The notes beneath the pieces are model-generated. The model was not told the DNA's origin. It saw only the letters and a program-made list of their open reading frames with translations, and did no database searches. The position numbers were made by a program, and so were the translations under genes. 13,293 nucleotides of DNA from an uncultured Devosia sp. (GTDB taxonomy: Bacteria; Pseudomonadota; Alphaproteobacteria; Rhizobiales; Devosiaceae), in NCBI RefSeq assembly GCF_946479885.1, contig NZ_CAMLHM010000080.1:1-13293 (forward strand). Reading direction: 5' to 3'. Shown here piece after piece: positions 1 through 6,535 of this stretch (the first letter of the stretch is position 1; each line of letters opens with the position of its first letter).

Positions 1-379
1 TGGCCTTGAGCACATTGGCATAGCGGCAGACGCGGTCATGCAGCTCGCGATAGGTCGCCTTGCTATCGGTGCCGGGCGTATCGCCTTCCCAGATGATGGC
101 GGTCTGGTCGCCGCGGGTGGCCAGGTGCCGATCGAGGCAATTGTAGGAGACGTTGAGAACGCCGTCCTCGTACCATTTGATCGAGACATCGGGATAGGCG
201 AAGCTGGTGTTCTTGATTTTGCTGGGAAATTTCACCCAGTCGAGGCGCTTGGCCTGGTCCGCCCAGAATCCGTCCGGATCACTGATCGAGCGCGCATACA
301 TCGCGTCATACTGATCTTTGGTGACGTGGGTGCGTGCGATCGCAGCCGCACTTGGCTGGAATACGAGCTGCTCGCTCAT
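1..379 (-). CDS. acs: Acetyl-CoA synthetase, N-terminal part (gene runs off the left edge)
   Basis: Acetate-CoA ligase (AMP-forming) of the cytoplasm, which activates acetate to acetyl-CoA through acetyl-adenylate. Only the first 126 of roughly 650 residues are present. Seen directly: the N-terminus MSEQLVFQPSAAA, then DPDGFWADQAKRLDWVKFP, the segment SIKWYEDGVLNVSYNCLDRH and AIIWEGDTPG before the start of the adenylation domain; these are typical of the N-terminal cap of acetyl-CoA synthetases. The ATG at 379 is preceded by a strong AGGGAGGA ribosome binding site about 6 nt away, which fixes the start. It is divergent from the GNAT-like gene at 558, and the shared spacer carries a perfect inverted repeat (455-485). 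The catalytic motifs lie outside the window, so activity cannot be judged from here. Confidence 0.95.
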   Translation of the reverse strand, partial: MSEQLVFQPSAAAIARTHVTKDQYDAMYARSISDPDGFWADQAKRLDWVKFPSKIKNTSFAYPDVSIKWYEDGVLNVSYNCLDRHLATRGDQTAIIWEGDTPGTDSKATYRELHDRVCRYANVLKA

Positions 380-454
380 ACTATCCTCCCTTATCTCTCC
401 CGGCTCCCGTTCTACTGACCCACCCCTGCCCCGGCAAGGCCTTGGCTCTGCGAC

Positions 455-485
455 TTAATGGGCACCCCGCGGCACCGCCCATTAA
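455..485. repeat. Perfect 9-bp inverted repeat between acs and the GNAT-like gene
   Basis: The arms TTAATGGGC (455-463) and GCCCATTAA (477-485) are exact reverse complements separated by 13 bp, with arm centres 22 bp apart, about two helical turns. It lies 76 bp upstream of the acs start and 73 bp upstream of the GNAT-like start. A transcriptional terminator makes little sense between divergent genes, so an operator for a dimeric regulator is the more natural reading, but the regulator is unknown. Confidence 0.55.
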
Positions 486-557
486 CTGCCCTCCCCTACA
501 CTGCTTCGGGCCCGCACCCGGGTTTGCTAGTATTTGCGGGGCAAAGGGGAGTCCATC

Positions 558-1124
558 ATGGCCGAGATGACCATCCGCGCCGCCACGCCAGGCGATATCG
601 ACCTGATCCACCGTGAGCTGATGGACGTGATTGCCACGTCCGAGCATTACAATGATCGCTTCAAGGCCCATGAAATGGGCCGCCTGAACAAGACCTTCCT
701 GCGCATCCTGCTCGCGCTCGACCCCTGGCACATCATGATCATGTGCGCCGACGGCGTCCCGGGCGGCGCCATGGTGTCGGGGCCCGAATGCGGCGCGATC
801 TTTCGCTACTGGAGCTGGGTATTCCCCAGCCATCGCGCCACCAAGCTGGGCATGTTCGGCATGCGCGAATTCGACGCGCACTGGGACAATACCCGCTTCC
901 ACAAGGCCTATACCTTCGTGCGACCGGACAATGAGGTGGCGCGCATGCTGCTGCGCCGCTACGGCTACAAGGAGACCTGCCTGCTCGAGCAGCATATCTT
1001 CGGGCAGGACTACATGCTGATCGAAAAGCCCTACACCAAGGTGTCCGAAGGCTATGACGGCGGCGTCAATATCGGTCGCCTGGGCCTGCTGAAGCGGCGG
1101 CTCAAGGGCCTGGTCGGCGCCTAG
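558..1124 (+). CDS. GNAT-like N-acyltransferase, 188 aa
   Basis: Probable cytoplasmic acyl-CoA-dependent transferase with a GNAT fold; the substrate is unknown. The N-terminus MTIRAATPGDIDLI is the usual first strand and helix of GNAT proteins. Residues about 111-129 (VRPDNEVARMLLRRYGYKE) match the family's C-terminal motif, in which an Asn is followed by a helix ending in G-[FY]. The pyrophosphate-binding loop (Q/RxxGxG/A) is not clearly conserved: around residues 93-101 it reads RATKLGMFG, so acetyl-CoA use is inferred rather than shown. The start at 558 is preferred over an in-frame upstream ATG because AAAGGGGAG lies 6 nt before it. It converges on the flippase gene with only 10 bp between stop codons and no visible terminator. 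It may belong functionally with the FemAB/flippase pair, but position is the only support for that. Confidence 0.78.
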   Translation: MAEMTIRAATPGDIDLIHRELMDVIATSEHYNDRFKAHEMGRLNKTFLRILLALDPWHIMIMCADGVPGGAMVSGPECGAIFRYWSWVFPSHRATKLGMFGMREFDAHWDNTRFHKAYTFVRPDNEVARMLLRRYGYKETCLLEQHIFGQDYMLIEKPYTKVSEGYDGGVNIGRLGLLKRRLKGLVGA

Positions 1125-1134
1125 CCACGCTACC

Positions 1135-2460
1135 CTATTCGGCCGGTACGGCGGTGGCGCGGCGGCTGCGGAACCATTGCAGGATCGAGACATCCATATG
1201 TGCGGTCCGCAGCACCATCCACCACAGGCTGACCGACCAGATCGTGATGGCGATGATGGCCGCCAGAGCCGCGCCCATGAGGCCGAACACCGGCACCAGC
1301 AGCCAGTTGCAGACGACCAGTGAGCCAATGCCGGCAGCCACGAAAGGCAGGCTGGCATAGGGACGGTCGTGGATCGACAGCACCAGCGCGGCCGGGCCCA
1401 TCACCGAGCGGACAACCAGCGCCAGGGACAACACAGCCAGCGGCGCCGCGCCGGCGGCAAAACTGGGCCCGAACAGCATGAGCAGCAGCGGCGCAACGGC
1501 CGCCATGCCGGCGAACAGTACCACCGAGATGATGCTGGCGACGAAGTTGGCGTCGCCCACCTTGCGCTTGAAGGAGGCGCGGTCGGCATTGGCCTCGCTC
1601 TCGAACATATCGGGCATGGTGACCGCATAGACCGCCGCGACGCCGAAGGAAATCAGCGAGAACAGGCGGGTACAGACACCGAAAATCGCCAGTTCCTCGC
1701 GGCTGAGCGCATGGCTGAGCAGCAGCAGATCGATGTCGAAGAAGAAATCGGTGGCCAGCGAGATCAGCACCCAGGGCAAGGCGAAGCGCCACCAGCGGGC
1801 GGCCTCCGCCAGGCGGGGCTGGACCGTCTCGGGAATGCGGTTGAGCGAGGTGACCACGAAGGCGAACTGCACCAGCGCAATGACGACATAGCCCACCGCC
1901 ACCGCCCACAGCATGATCGAGAACGCCTCGGCATGCACCGTGAAACTCATGGTGGCCAGAAACGCGGCGATGACGATGAAAGGGCGGAACATGGTATCGG
2001 CGAAAAAGCCGGCAAAGGGGCGCTTGAGGCCGATCAGCAGCGCGCTGTTGACATAGACCATGGCCGTTGCAAAGGCGAACAGGGTGACCGGGACGAAATG
2101 CTGCGCCAGGACGCTCTCGCCCTGCCCCAGCACGGCCAGCAGCAGCGGCCCTCCCAGCAGCACCAGCACGAGGCTGACGAGAACATGGCCATAGGATCGG
2201 GTCATGAAGCTGACAAACTGGCGCCGGTCACCCTTGGCCCGGTATTCCGCGGCAAAGTAGGTTCCGACGGTGTGAAAGCCCAGCGGCATGACCACCGCGA
2301 TCAGGTTCACCGTGGCGATGACGATCAGGTATTCCCCCAGCAGCTCCGGACCCCATAGGCGCGCAATCAGCGCCTGGACGAGGAAGATCAGCCCGGCGCC
2401 GGCCAGCCGGGCCCCGAAGATGATGCTGGATTGCGACGCCAGACGCCGATGGAGGCTCAT
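1135..2460 (-). CDS. Lipopolysaccharide/oligosaccharide flippase (Wzx-like, MOP superfamily)
   Basis: Inner-membrane exporter of the MOP (MATE/Wzx/MviN) superfamily, expected to flip a lipid-linked glycan to the periplasm. The protein has 441 residues, a normal length, with about twelve hydrophobic segments seen along the whole chain. An early GARLAGAGLIFLVQALIARLWG stretch followed by GEYLIVIATVNLIAVVMPLG is characteristic of polysaccharide-biosynthesis flippases; the C-terminus ends in a short Arg-rich tail. The ATG at 2460 lies inside the last codons of the upstream FemAB gene (ATGA overlap), which implies translational coupling. A longer in-frame reading to 2715 exists but runs through the FemAB gene and is rejected. 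There are no glycosyltransferases or Wzy nearby, so the cargo is unknown. A MurJ-like role is less likely given the Wzx-type N-terminus, but not excluded. Confidence 0.88.
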   Translation of the reverse strand: MSLHRRLASQSSIIFGARLAGAGLIFLVQALIARLWGPELLGEYLIVIATVNLIAVVMPLGFHTVGTYFAAEYRAKGDRRQFVSFMTRSYGHVLVSLVLVLLGGPLLLAVLGQGESVLAQHFVPVTLFAFATAMVYVNSALLIGLKRPFAGFFADTMFRPFIVIAAFLATMSFTVHAEAFSIMLWAVAVGYVVIALVQFAFVVTSLNRIPETVQPRLAEAARWWRFALPWVLISLATDFFFDIDLLLLSHALSREELAIFGVCTRLFSLISFGVAAVYAVTMPDMFESEANADRASFKRKVGDANFVASIISVVLFAGMAAVAPLLLMLFGPSFAAGAAPLAVLSLALVVRSVMGPAALVLSIHDRPYASLPFVAAGIGSLVVCNWLLVPVFGLMGAALAAIIAITIWSVSLWWMVLRTAHMDVSILQWFRSRRATAVPAE

Positions 2461-3641
2461 TCTGCGGCCTCGTCGGCCCCTTGCTTGACCTGGTTCGCTT
2501 TGGTCTTTGGATTGCGCCAGCCATCCACGGTACGACGCACCGCGTGCAGCAGGTCCCGCGCGGCAAAGGCACCGGTACCCAGCAGCAGCGCCAGCCGGTG
2601 CTCGGCATAGTTGGCAACGGGCGGCACTGGGCGGATGACGCCAGCCTCGCCGACCATGCCCTTCTTGAATTGATGCAGCCCCTGGAAGCCATCGGTACCA
2701 CCCAGGTCGTACCAACTGGCCGTGGTGTTGTCGCGCAGCCAGCGAATGATCTGCCAGTGCATGAAATAGCCGGCGCGCAGCGGCAGCGCCTTGTCGTTGG
2801 TGGCGCCGTAGAGATAGACCGCCCGGTCGCCCGCCTTGAAGATCAGCGCGCCGGCGACGAGTTCACCCTCATGGTGCACGAAGAACAGCTCGGGCCGCAG
2901 CGCCGCCACATCGATGCCCATCAGATCAGGCACGGTTTCATAGGCGGAATGATCGGTGAACTGCTTGCGGTCGGTCATGGCGTCGTAGAGACGACCGAAC
3001 TCGGCAATGCGTTCGGGACCGGCATGCTCGAAGCTGAGGCCGGCCTTTTCCGACTTGTTGAGCTGACGCCGCCAGGTCTGGTGGAAGCTCTTGCGCTGGG
3101 CAGCATCATCGAGCCGCAGGTTGACGATATAGCGATCGGGAAAGCCCAGCTCGGATCCGCGCCTGAAGCCACGGCCGATCAGGCGCGCATATTCGCCATT
3201 GGCCGGACTGGTCGAGGCGCGCGGCAGGATCGACAGCATCTGCCGGGGACCGGTGCCATAGGCCGATATCATGGCTTCGACCATGCCGGCATGAATGGCG
3301 TCGGCATCGGGCCGCGCGGCGTCTTTGAGCATCGGGGCCCATTTGGACACGGCGATTCGGACCAGCCCGAGCGGCAGGGGCTGCACCATGATCAGCGCGC
3401 CGCCAACGATCTCGCCATCCTGAAGGAACAGCATCGGTTCCTGCCGCACCGAGGGCCAGCGCGTGAGCGCGAAGGCGTGCATCTGCTCCTGGCAGACCTG
3501 ATCGAAGCCGGCGATGGTGCGGTCCCATTCGGCGCCGTCGACAATGCGGGTCTCGAGCCGGACGGCAGTGCCGCCAGCGGCGCGCAGCGGCTGGCTGCTG
3601 AATTCGCCCGCCTGGACCAGTCGATCGGCGATGAGGGACAT
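2457..3641 (-). CDS. FemAB/BioF2-type GNAT acyltransferase, 394 aa
   Basis: Member of the FemAB-related group (Acetyltransf_6, BioF2-like), with two tandem GNAT-like folds. Relatives transfer amino-acyl or acyl groups onto cell-wall precursors or exopolysaccharide. Visible hallmarks are WRRQLNKSEKAGLSFEH near residues 184-200, and the C-terminal block of YLYGATNDK, a helix with HWQIIRW, then WYDLGGTDG and LHQFKKGM, which is the signature region. No signal peptide or membrane segment is seen, so it should act at the cytoplasmic face. The start at 3641 gives a compact N-terminus; the ribosome binding site is weak (CGGGAA), and an 11-bp inverted repeat at 3649-3679 covers it. An upstream in-frame ATG at 3704 would run through that repeat and is less likely. 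The gene is coupled to the flippase through an ATGA overlap, suggesting one enzyme modifies the glycan and the next exports it. Confidence 0.85.
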   Translation of the reverse strand: MSLIADRLVQAGEFSSQPLRAAGGTAVRLETRIVDGAEWDRTIAGFDQVCQEQMHAFALTRWPSVRQEPMLFLQDGEIVGGALIMVQPLPLGLVRIAVSKWAPMLKDAARPDADAIHAGMVEAMISAYGTGPRQMLSILPRASTSPANGEYARLIGRGFRRGSELGFPDRYIVNLRLDDAAQRKSFHQTWRRQLNKSEKAGLSFEHAGPERIAEFGRLYDAMTDRKQFTDHSAYETVPDLMGIDVAALRPELFFVHHEGELVAGALIFKAGDRAVYLYGATNDKALPLRAGYFMHWQIIRWLRDNTTASWYDLGGTDGFQGLHQFKKGMVGEAGVIRPVPPVANYAEHRLALLLGTGAFAARDLLHAVRRTVDGWRNPKTKANQVKQGADEAAE

Positions 3642-3648
3642 CGGCACT

Positions 3649-3679
3649 GTTTCCCGCTCGTATAGGTTGAGCGGGAAAC
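3649..3679 (-). promoter_or_regulatory. 11-bp inverted repeat covering the FemAB ribosome binding site
   Basis: The arms GTTTCCCGCTC and GAGCGGGAAAC are perfect complements with a 9-nt loop (3660-3668). On the minus-strand transcript the second arm ends 7 nt before the ATG and contains the only Shine-Dalgarno-like bases (CGGGAA). It could therefore be an RNA hairpin limiting translation, or a DNA operator over the promoter, since the loop includes a -10-like TATACG. Which of these holds cannot be decided from the sequence. Confidence 0.55.
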
Positions 3680-3706
3680 TAGACCTGCCAGGTGAGCAAA
3701 TCACTA

Positions 3707-3729
3707 TTGCGGCACGGCAAATGCCGCAA
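3707..3729 (-). terminator. Candidate terminator hairpin of terC
   Basis: Perfect 8-bp arms TTGCGGCA and TGCCGCAA with a 7-nt loop, 25 bp beyond the terC stop on the minus strand. The following bases (TAGTGATTTG) form only a weak T-rich tract, so termination efficiency is uncertain. It separates terC from the FemAB/flippase pair, which read in the same direction. Confidence 0.45.
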
Positions 3730-3753
3730 ACTTGGCCCGGTGGTTACCAAAGG

Positions 3754-4458
3754 CTAATGGGCGGCGGCGGCGGCTTCACCCACGGCATGCGGCGTATAGA
3801 CGAATGGAATTTCCGGGATGGCGACAAAGGAGCCCAGGCCTTCCAGCGTCATGCGAACGGCCACGAACAGGATGATCAGCAGACCCAGCCAGGCGATCCA
3901 GCGATGCTTGTGCAGAAGGCCGGCGATGAAGGTGGCGGCAACGCCCATCATGATCACCGAGAGGCCCAGACCAATGATCAGTGCCTCGAAGTGATGCGCA
4001 GCAGCGCCGGCCACGGCCAGCACGTTGTCGAGCGACATGGAAACGTCGGCGATGATGATCTGGATGACCGCCTGGCGCAGCGTCTTGCGCGGCGCCTTGC
4101 CGGCAACCGTACCATCGGCATTGGTGTCGTGATCTTCAAGCGCTTCCTGGGCCTCATGCTCCTCGGCTTCCGACGTGGTGAGCTCGCGATACATCTTCCA
4201 GCAGACGTAGAGCAGCAGCACGCCGCCCGCGATGAGCAGCCCGCCGCCAAGCGCCAGGAGCTGGGTGGTGATGAGAGCAAAGAAGATGCGCAGCAGCGTC
4301 GCGGCGAGAATGCCGATGAGGATGGCCTTGCGGCGCACATCCGAGGCAAGACCGGCCGCGGCAAGTCCGATCACCACGGCGTTGTCACCGGCCAGGACAA
4401 GGTCGATCATAATGACCTGGACGAGCGAACTGAGGAAACTCGGGTCGATGCCAAACAT
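3754..4458 (-). CDS. TerC family integral membrane protein (YjbE-like)
   Basis: A 234-residue inner-membrane protein of the TerC family, whose bacterial members are linked to Mn2+ export, metalation of secreted enzymes or tellurite resistance. Two family signatures are clear: DLVLAGDNAVVIGLA in the first membrane helix and SMSLDNVLAVAGA in the fourth, carrying the conserved Asp-Asn pairs. About six hydrophobic helices are visible (roughly residues 10-32, 43-65, 66-86, 128-150, 155-180, 186-205). Between helices 3 and 4 is an acidic linker (about 90-125) rich in Glu, Asp and His (EAEEHEAQEALEDHD). The start at 4458 has AAGGA 8 nt upstream and a candidate promoter just before it. I looked for a yybP-ykoY manganese riboswitch in the 163-bp leader and did not recognise one. 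It appears to be monocistronic. Confidence 0.92.
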   Translation of the reverse strand: MFGIDPSFLSSLVQVIMIDLVLAGDNAVVIGLAAAGLASDVRRKAILIGILAATLLRIFFALITTQLLALGGGLLIAGGVLLLYVCWKMYRELTTSEAEEHEAQEALEDHDTNADGTVAGKAPRKTLRQAVIQIIIADVSMSLDNVLAVAGAAAHHFEALIIGLGLSVIMMGVAATFIAGLLHKHRWIAWLGLLIILFVAVRMTLEGLGSFVAIPEIPFVYTPHAVGEAAAAAH

Positions 4459-4481
4459 GCGCAGGGTCCTTGTCCGGGTCA

Positions 4482-4510
4482 GATGTAGGTGTGGCCCCTA
4501 TAGCGGTCAA
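4482..4510 (-). promoter_or_regulatory. Candidate sigma-70-type promoter of terC
   Basis: TTGACC (4510-4505) and TACATC (4487-4482) are separated by exactly 17 bp. Transcription would start near 4475, giving a leader of under 20 nt that still contains the AAGGA ribosome binding site (4471-4467). Such a short leader leaves no room for a riboswitch if this is the main promoter. Confidence 0.4.
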
Positions 4511-4621
4511 GCGTGGGGCTGGAAAGGCGAAGTTGGCGGAAATAAACGAAAGTCTGAGGATTTCCGGGCGTTTGGCGGCCAGGCTGACAGCTTGGTGACA
4601 GACTTCGCCAGTTGTCGCCCT

Positions 4622-4828
4622 TTATCGCCCCGACGCGCTCGGTCTCTTGAAAATCTCGGTCAGTGCCACGAGGGCGACCAGGTGGGCATTCTGCGGCGTC
4701 ACCGGGTCCTTGAGGCACCGCACATGGCTGGCAACGGTGAAGCGCATCCCGTTGCGATGCCCGCTGGCGGTGAAATGCAACCGCTGGGCCGCCGCGTCGT
4801 AGCTGTAAGCCGTGACTTCGAATTCCAT
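4622..4828 (-). CDS. Small hypothetical protein, 68 aa
   Basis: I do not recognise this protein. It begins MEFEVTAYSYDAAAQRLHF and continues with FTASGHRNGMRFTV and a helical C-terminus (HLVALVALTEIFKRP). The YDA...RLHF pattern is loosely reminiscent of the small DUF1488 proteins, but that is an impression only. There is no clear ribosome binding site before the ATG at 4828; an in-frame ATG at 4873 would give 83 residues and also lacks one. The gene lies directly downstream of tRNA-Lys on the same strand, so it may be co-transcribed. It has no signal peptide or membrane helix. Confidence 0.45.
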   Translation of the reverse strand: MEFEVTAYSYDAAAQRLHFTASGHRNGMRFTVASHVRCLKDPVTPQNAHLVALVALTEIFKRPSASGR

Positions 4829-4922
4829 GGTGGGCAAACGCCAATGCGCCAAAGACGGTTTCCCCGCGAGCATCTACGCCGCAGCGCTGCCGTCAAGACG
4901 TACCTGTCATTGGGGAGGACTT

Positions 4923-4998
4923 TGGTGGGCGAGCACGGATTCGAACCGTGGACCCGACGATTAAGAGTCGTCTGCTCTACCAGCTGAGCTACTCGCCC
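4923..4998 (-). tRNA. tRNA-Lys (anticodon CTT)
   Basis: A complete cloverleaf on the minus strand: acceptor stem GGGCGAG pairs with CTCGCCC, D-arm GCTC/GAGC, anticodon stem GACGA/TCGTC around loop CTCTTAA with anticodon CTT, and T-arm CACGG-TTCGAAT-CCGTG. The discriminator base is A and the 3' CCA is encoded (included in the 76-nt span). It reads AAG codons. Confidence 0.98.
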
Positions 4999-5024
4999 CT
5001 TGCCGGAGCTTCCAAAGTGGCGCC

Positions 5025-5053
5025 TCTCTATCAAAGGGATTCTGCACTGTCTA
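5025..5053 (-). promoter_or_regulatory. Weak candidate promoter of tRNA-Lys
   Basis: TAGACA (5053-5048) and TAGAGA (5030-5025) are spaced 17 bp apart, and the tRNA 5' end lies 26 bp beyond the -10 box. Neither hexamer is strong. The 133-bp spacer between the tRNA and mscS must hold promoters for both directions; for mscS, TTTCCT and TACAGT spaced 16 bp, just before 5097, are an equally weak candidate. Confidence 0.3.
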
Positions 5054-5131
5054 GCGCCTAGGTCCACTTTCCTCACATGACGGGTTTGCTACAGTGTCGC
5101 AACCACAGCCGGCGCCAACGATAAGGCCAGC

Positions 5132-5977
5132 ATGACGATTCCCGATTTTCTGATGATCCCCCTAGCCTGGCTCTGGGCAAACGCACTGACCTTGCTGGCC
5201 GCAATCGCCGTTCTGGTGACCGGCTGGCACCTTGCGCGGCTCGCCGCCAGCGCGATTAAACGGCTGTTGCCGCTGGCCTATGGCATCGACCGGAATTTTG
5301 CGCCGCTGCTGTCGCAGGTGGCGCGCTACGGCATCATCGTTCTGGCAGCCGTCACCGCGCTGAACCTGCTTGGCGTTTCCAACGCGTCGATTCTGACGGT
5401 GCTGGGCGCTGCGGGCCTCGCCGTCGCCCTGGCGCTGCAGGGCACGCTGGCCAATATCGCGGCCGGCATCATGCTGATCTGGCTGCGGCCGATCGCCATC
5501 GGCGAATTCATCCAGGGTGACGGCGTTGCCGGCGTCGTGGTCGAAATCGGCCTGTTCGGCACCCGGCTGCGCTCATCGAGCGGGCTCTATATCTTCACGC
5601 CCAACCAGAAGCTGTGGGCCTCGGCGATCACCAACCACAGCCGCGAGCCGCGCCGCCGCATCGACGTCAATGTGAGCGTCCCTGATAGCCTCGACATCGC
5701 CAAGGCGCGCAAGATCCTGCTGCGTATCGCCGGACACGACAAGCGCGTCCTGGCCGATCCGGCGCCGTCGGTTCATGTGGAGAGTTTCTCGGGCACTGCC
5801 GTCAACATGCAGCTACGCGCCTGGGTGGCCACGCCTGATTACCTGGAGGCGCTTTACAGCCTCACCGAGGAAGCCAAGATCGCGCTCAACCGGGAACTTG
5901 CCGGAGCCAATGCGGGCGGCATCAGCGTAACCCCGGACCCCGCCAATCCAAGCCCCGAGACCCAGGCCGGCGGCTGA
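5132..5977 (+). CDS. mscS: Small-conductance mechanosensitive channel, MscS family
   Basis: Inner-membrane heptameric channel that opens on membrane tension and releases solutes during hypo-osmotic shock. The 281 residues match the length of E. coli MscS (286). Three N-terminal membrane helices are seen at about residues 10-32, 63-85 and 91-125. The pore helix carries the diagnostic Gly/Ala pattern in ILTVLGAAGLAVALALQGTL, followed by NIAAGIMLIWLRP and the beta domain with GVAGVVVEIGLFGTRLRSS, TPNQKLWASAITNHSREP and the C-terminal alpha/beta domain up to WVATPDYLEALYSL. The ATG at 5132 has AAGG 6 nt upstream. The gene stands alone on plus. The last ~25 residues are Pro/Ala/Gly-rich and probably disordered. 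Confidence 0.95.
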   Translation: MTIPDFLMIPLAWLWANALTLLAAIAVLVTGWHLARLAASAIKRLLPLAYGIDRNFAPLLSQVARYGIIVLAAVTALNLLGVSNASILTVLGAAGLAVALALQGTLANIAAGIMLIWLRPIAIGEFIQGDGVAGVVVEIGLFGTRLRSSSGLYIFTPNQKLWASAITNHSREPRRRIDVNVSVPDSLDIAKARKILLRIAGHDKRVLADPAPSVHVESFSGTAVNMQLRAWVATPDYLEALYSLTEEAKIALNRELAGANAGGISVTPDPANPSPETQAGG

Positions 5978-5993
5978 TCGAAAAATCGACGCC

Positions 5994-6008
5994 GGCGGCA
6001 GTGCCGCC
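5994..6008. terminator. GC hairpin between mscS and the small minus-strand gene
   Basis: GGCGGC (5994-5999) and GCCGCC (6003-6008) form a tight stem with a 3-nt loop in the 45-bp space between two converging genes. There is no T-tract on either side, so bidirectional termination is only a possibility. Confidence 0.25.
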
Positions 6009-6022
6009 AGCATCGAAGGACA

Positions 6023-6229
6023 TTACTCGGCGCCGACGCGATTCTCGCGAAAGGCAGCAAAGTCGAGCACGTTGGTTGCTCGGGAAAGCGGCTCCTGCCG
6101 CGTCTCGTCCATCAAACTGATGGTCCGCTCAATGATGTACCGCAACTGACGGGAGCGGCTGTCCACGCCCTGCAGGATCGTCGCAGCCCGTTGCAGGTGA
6201 TCCCGAGCGAGAACATAGGTAGGCGGCAT
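6023..6229 (-). CDS. Small hypothetical protein, 68 aa
   Basis: I do not recognise a family. The chain is predicted helical and soluble: MPPTYVLARDHLQRAATILQ, then SRQLRYIIERTISLMDE, ending TNVLDFAAFRENRVGAE. The main support is a perfect AAGGAG ribosome binding site 8 nt before the ATG at 6229, together with a charge pattern typical of short alphaproteobacterial helical proteins. It converges on mscS and diverges from the aminotransferase gene. Its function is unknown. Confidence 0.62.
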   Translation of the reverse strand: MPPTYVLARDHLQRAATILQGVDSRSRQLRYIIERTISLMDETRQEPLSRATNVLDFAAFRENRVGAE

Positions 6230-6535
6230 GGGTGAAGCTCCTTGAAAGAATCATCTGGGGAGCGCCAGGGAGGTGACGCGAGCCAGAGGGTGCGCGCGCA
6301 TGCCTTCCACGATCTTGCCGATCTGCGCCGCCTTTGATGCAAATGCGACCGATTGCAGGGCTGACCGGAGAGCCCCTGTTTCCGTGGCAGAGCGGCCGGA
6401 CGGCCTGTGCAAAAAGCCGTTGCAACCTGATGCGGGCTGCTCACTGATCCTCGATGACCCGATTGCAAGACCACTGGCCGCGGGGCCGGACACGACATTA
6501 GGATAGCCGCCTGCCGAACAGCGAGTCGTGAGCCA
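6230..6535. other. 306-bp divergent gap without a convincing gene
   Basis: This space lies between the small minus-strand gene and the HisC-like gene. It should contain promoters for both, but I could not assign convincing -35/-10 boxes. It contains a GGGCT/AGCCC stem-loop (6358-6375) and several TTGCA-type words: GATTGCA at 6351, a full TTGCAA near 6419-6424, and GATTGCAA near 6460. These could be regulator half-sites or chance. An in-frame reading on minus (6493-6251) ends just before the next gene's ribosome binding site but has poor codon use in its first half and no ribosome binding site. Confidence 0.5.

Noticed and set aside
1369..2358. Long plus-strand ORF (329 codons) opposite the flippase
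   Set aside because: It is an antisense shadow in high-GC DNA; its product is rich in Gln, Arg and His in low-complexity fashion, and the minus strand encodes a clear membrane protein.
4459..4621. Possible yybP-ykoY manganese riboswitch upstream of terC
   Set aside because: I could not recognise the conserved bulge sequences, and the best promoter lies only about 20 nt from the start codon, leaving no room for the aptamer.
4923..4998. tRNA-Lys as an integration site of a genomic island
   Set aside because: No integrase and no repeated tRNA 3' fragment elsewhere in the window; both sides look like the same chromosome.
6251..6493. 80-codon minus-strand ORF whose stop lies just before the ribosome binding site of the 6229 gene
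   Set aside because: GTG start without a ribosome binding site, poor codon use in the first half and no recognisable protein pattern. The position is suggestive, but the coding evidence is too weak.
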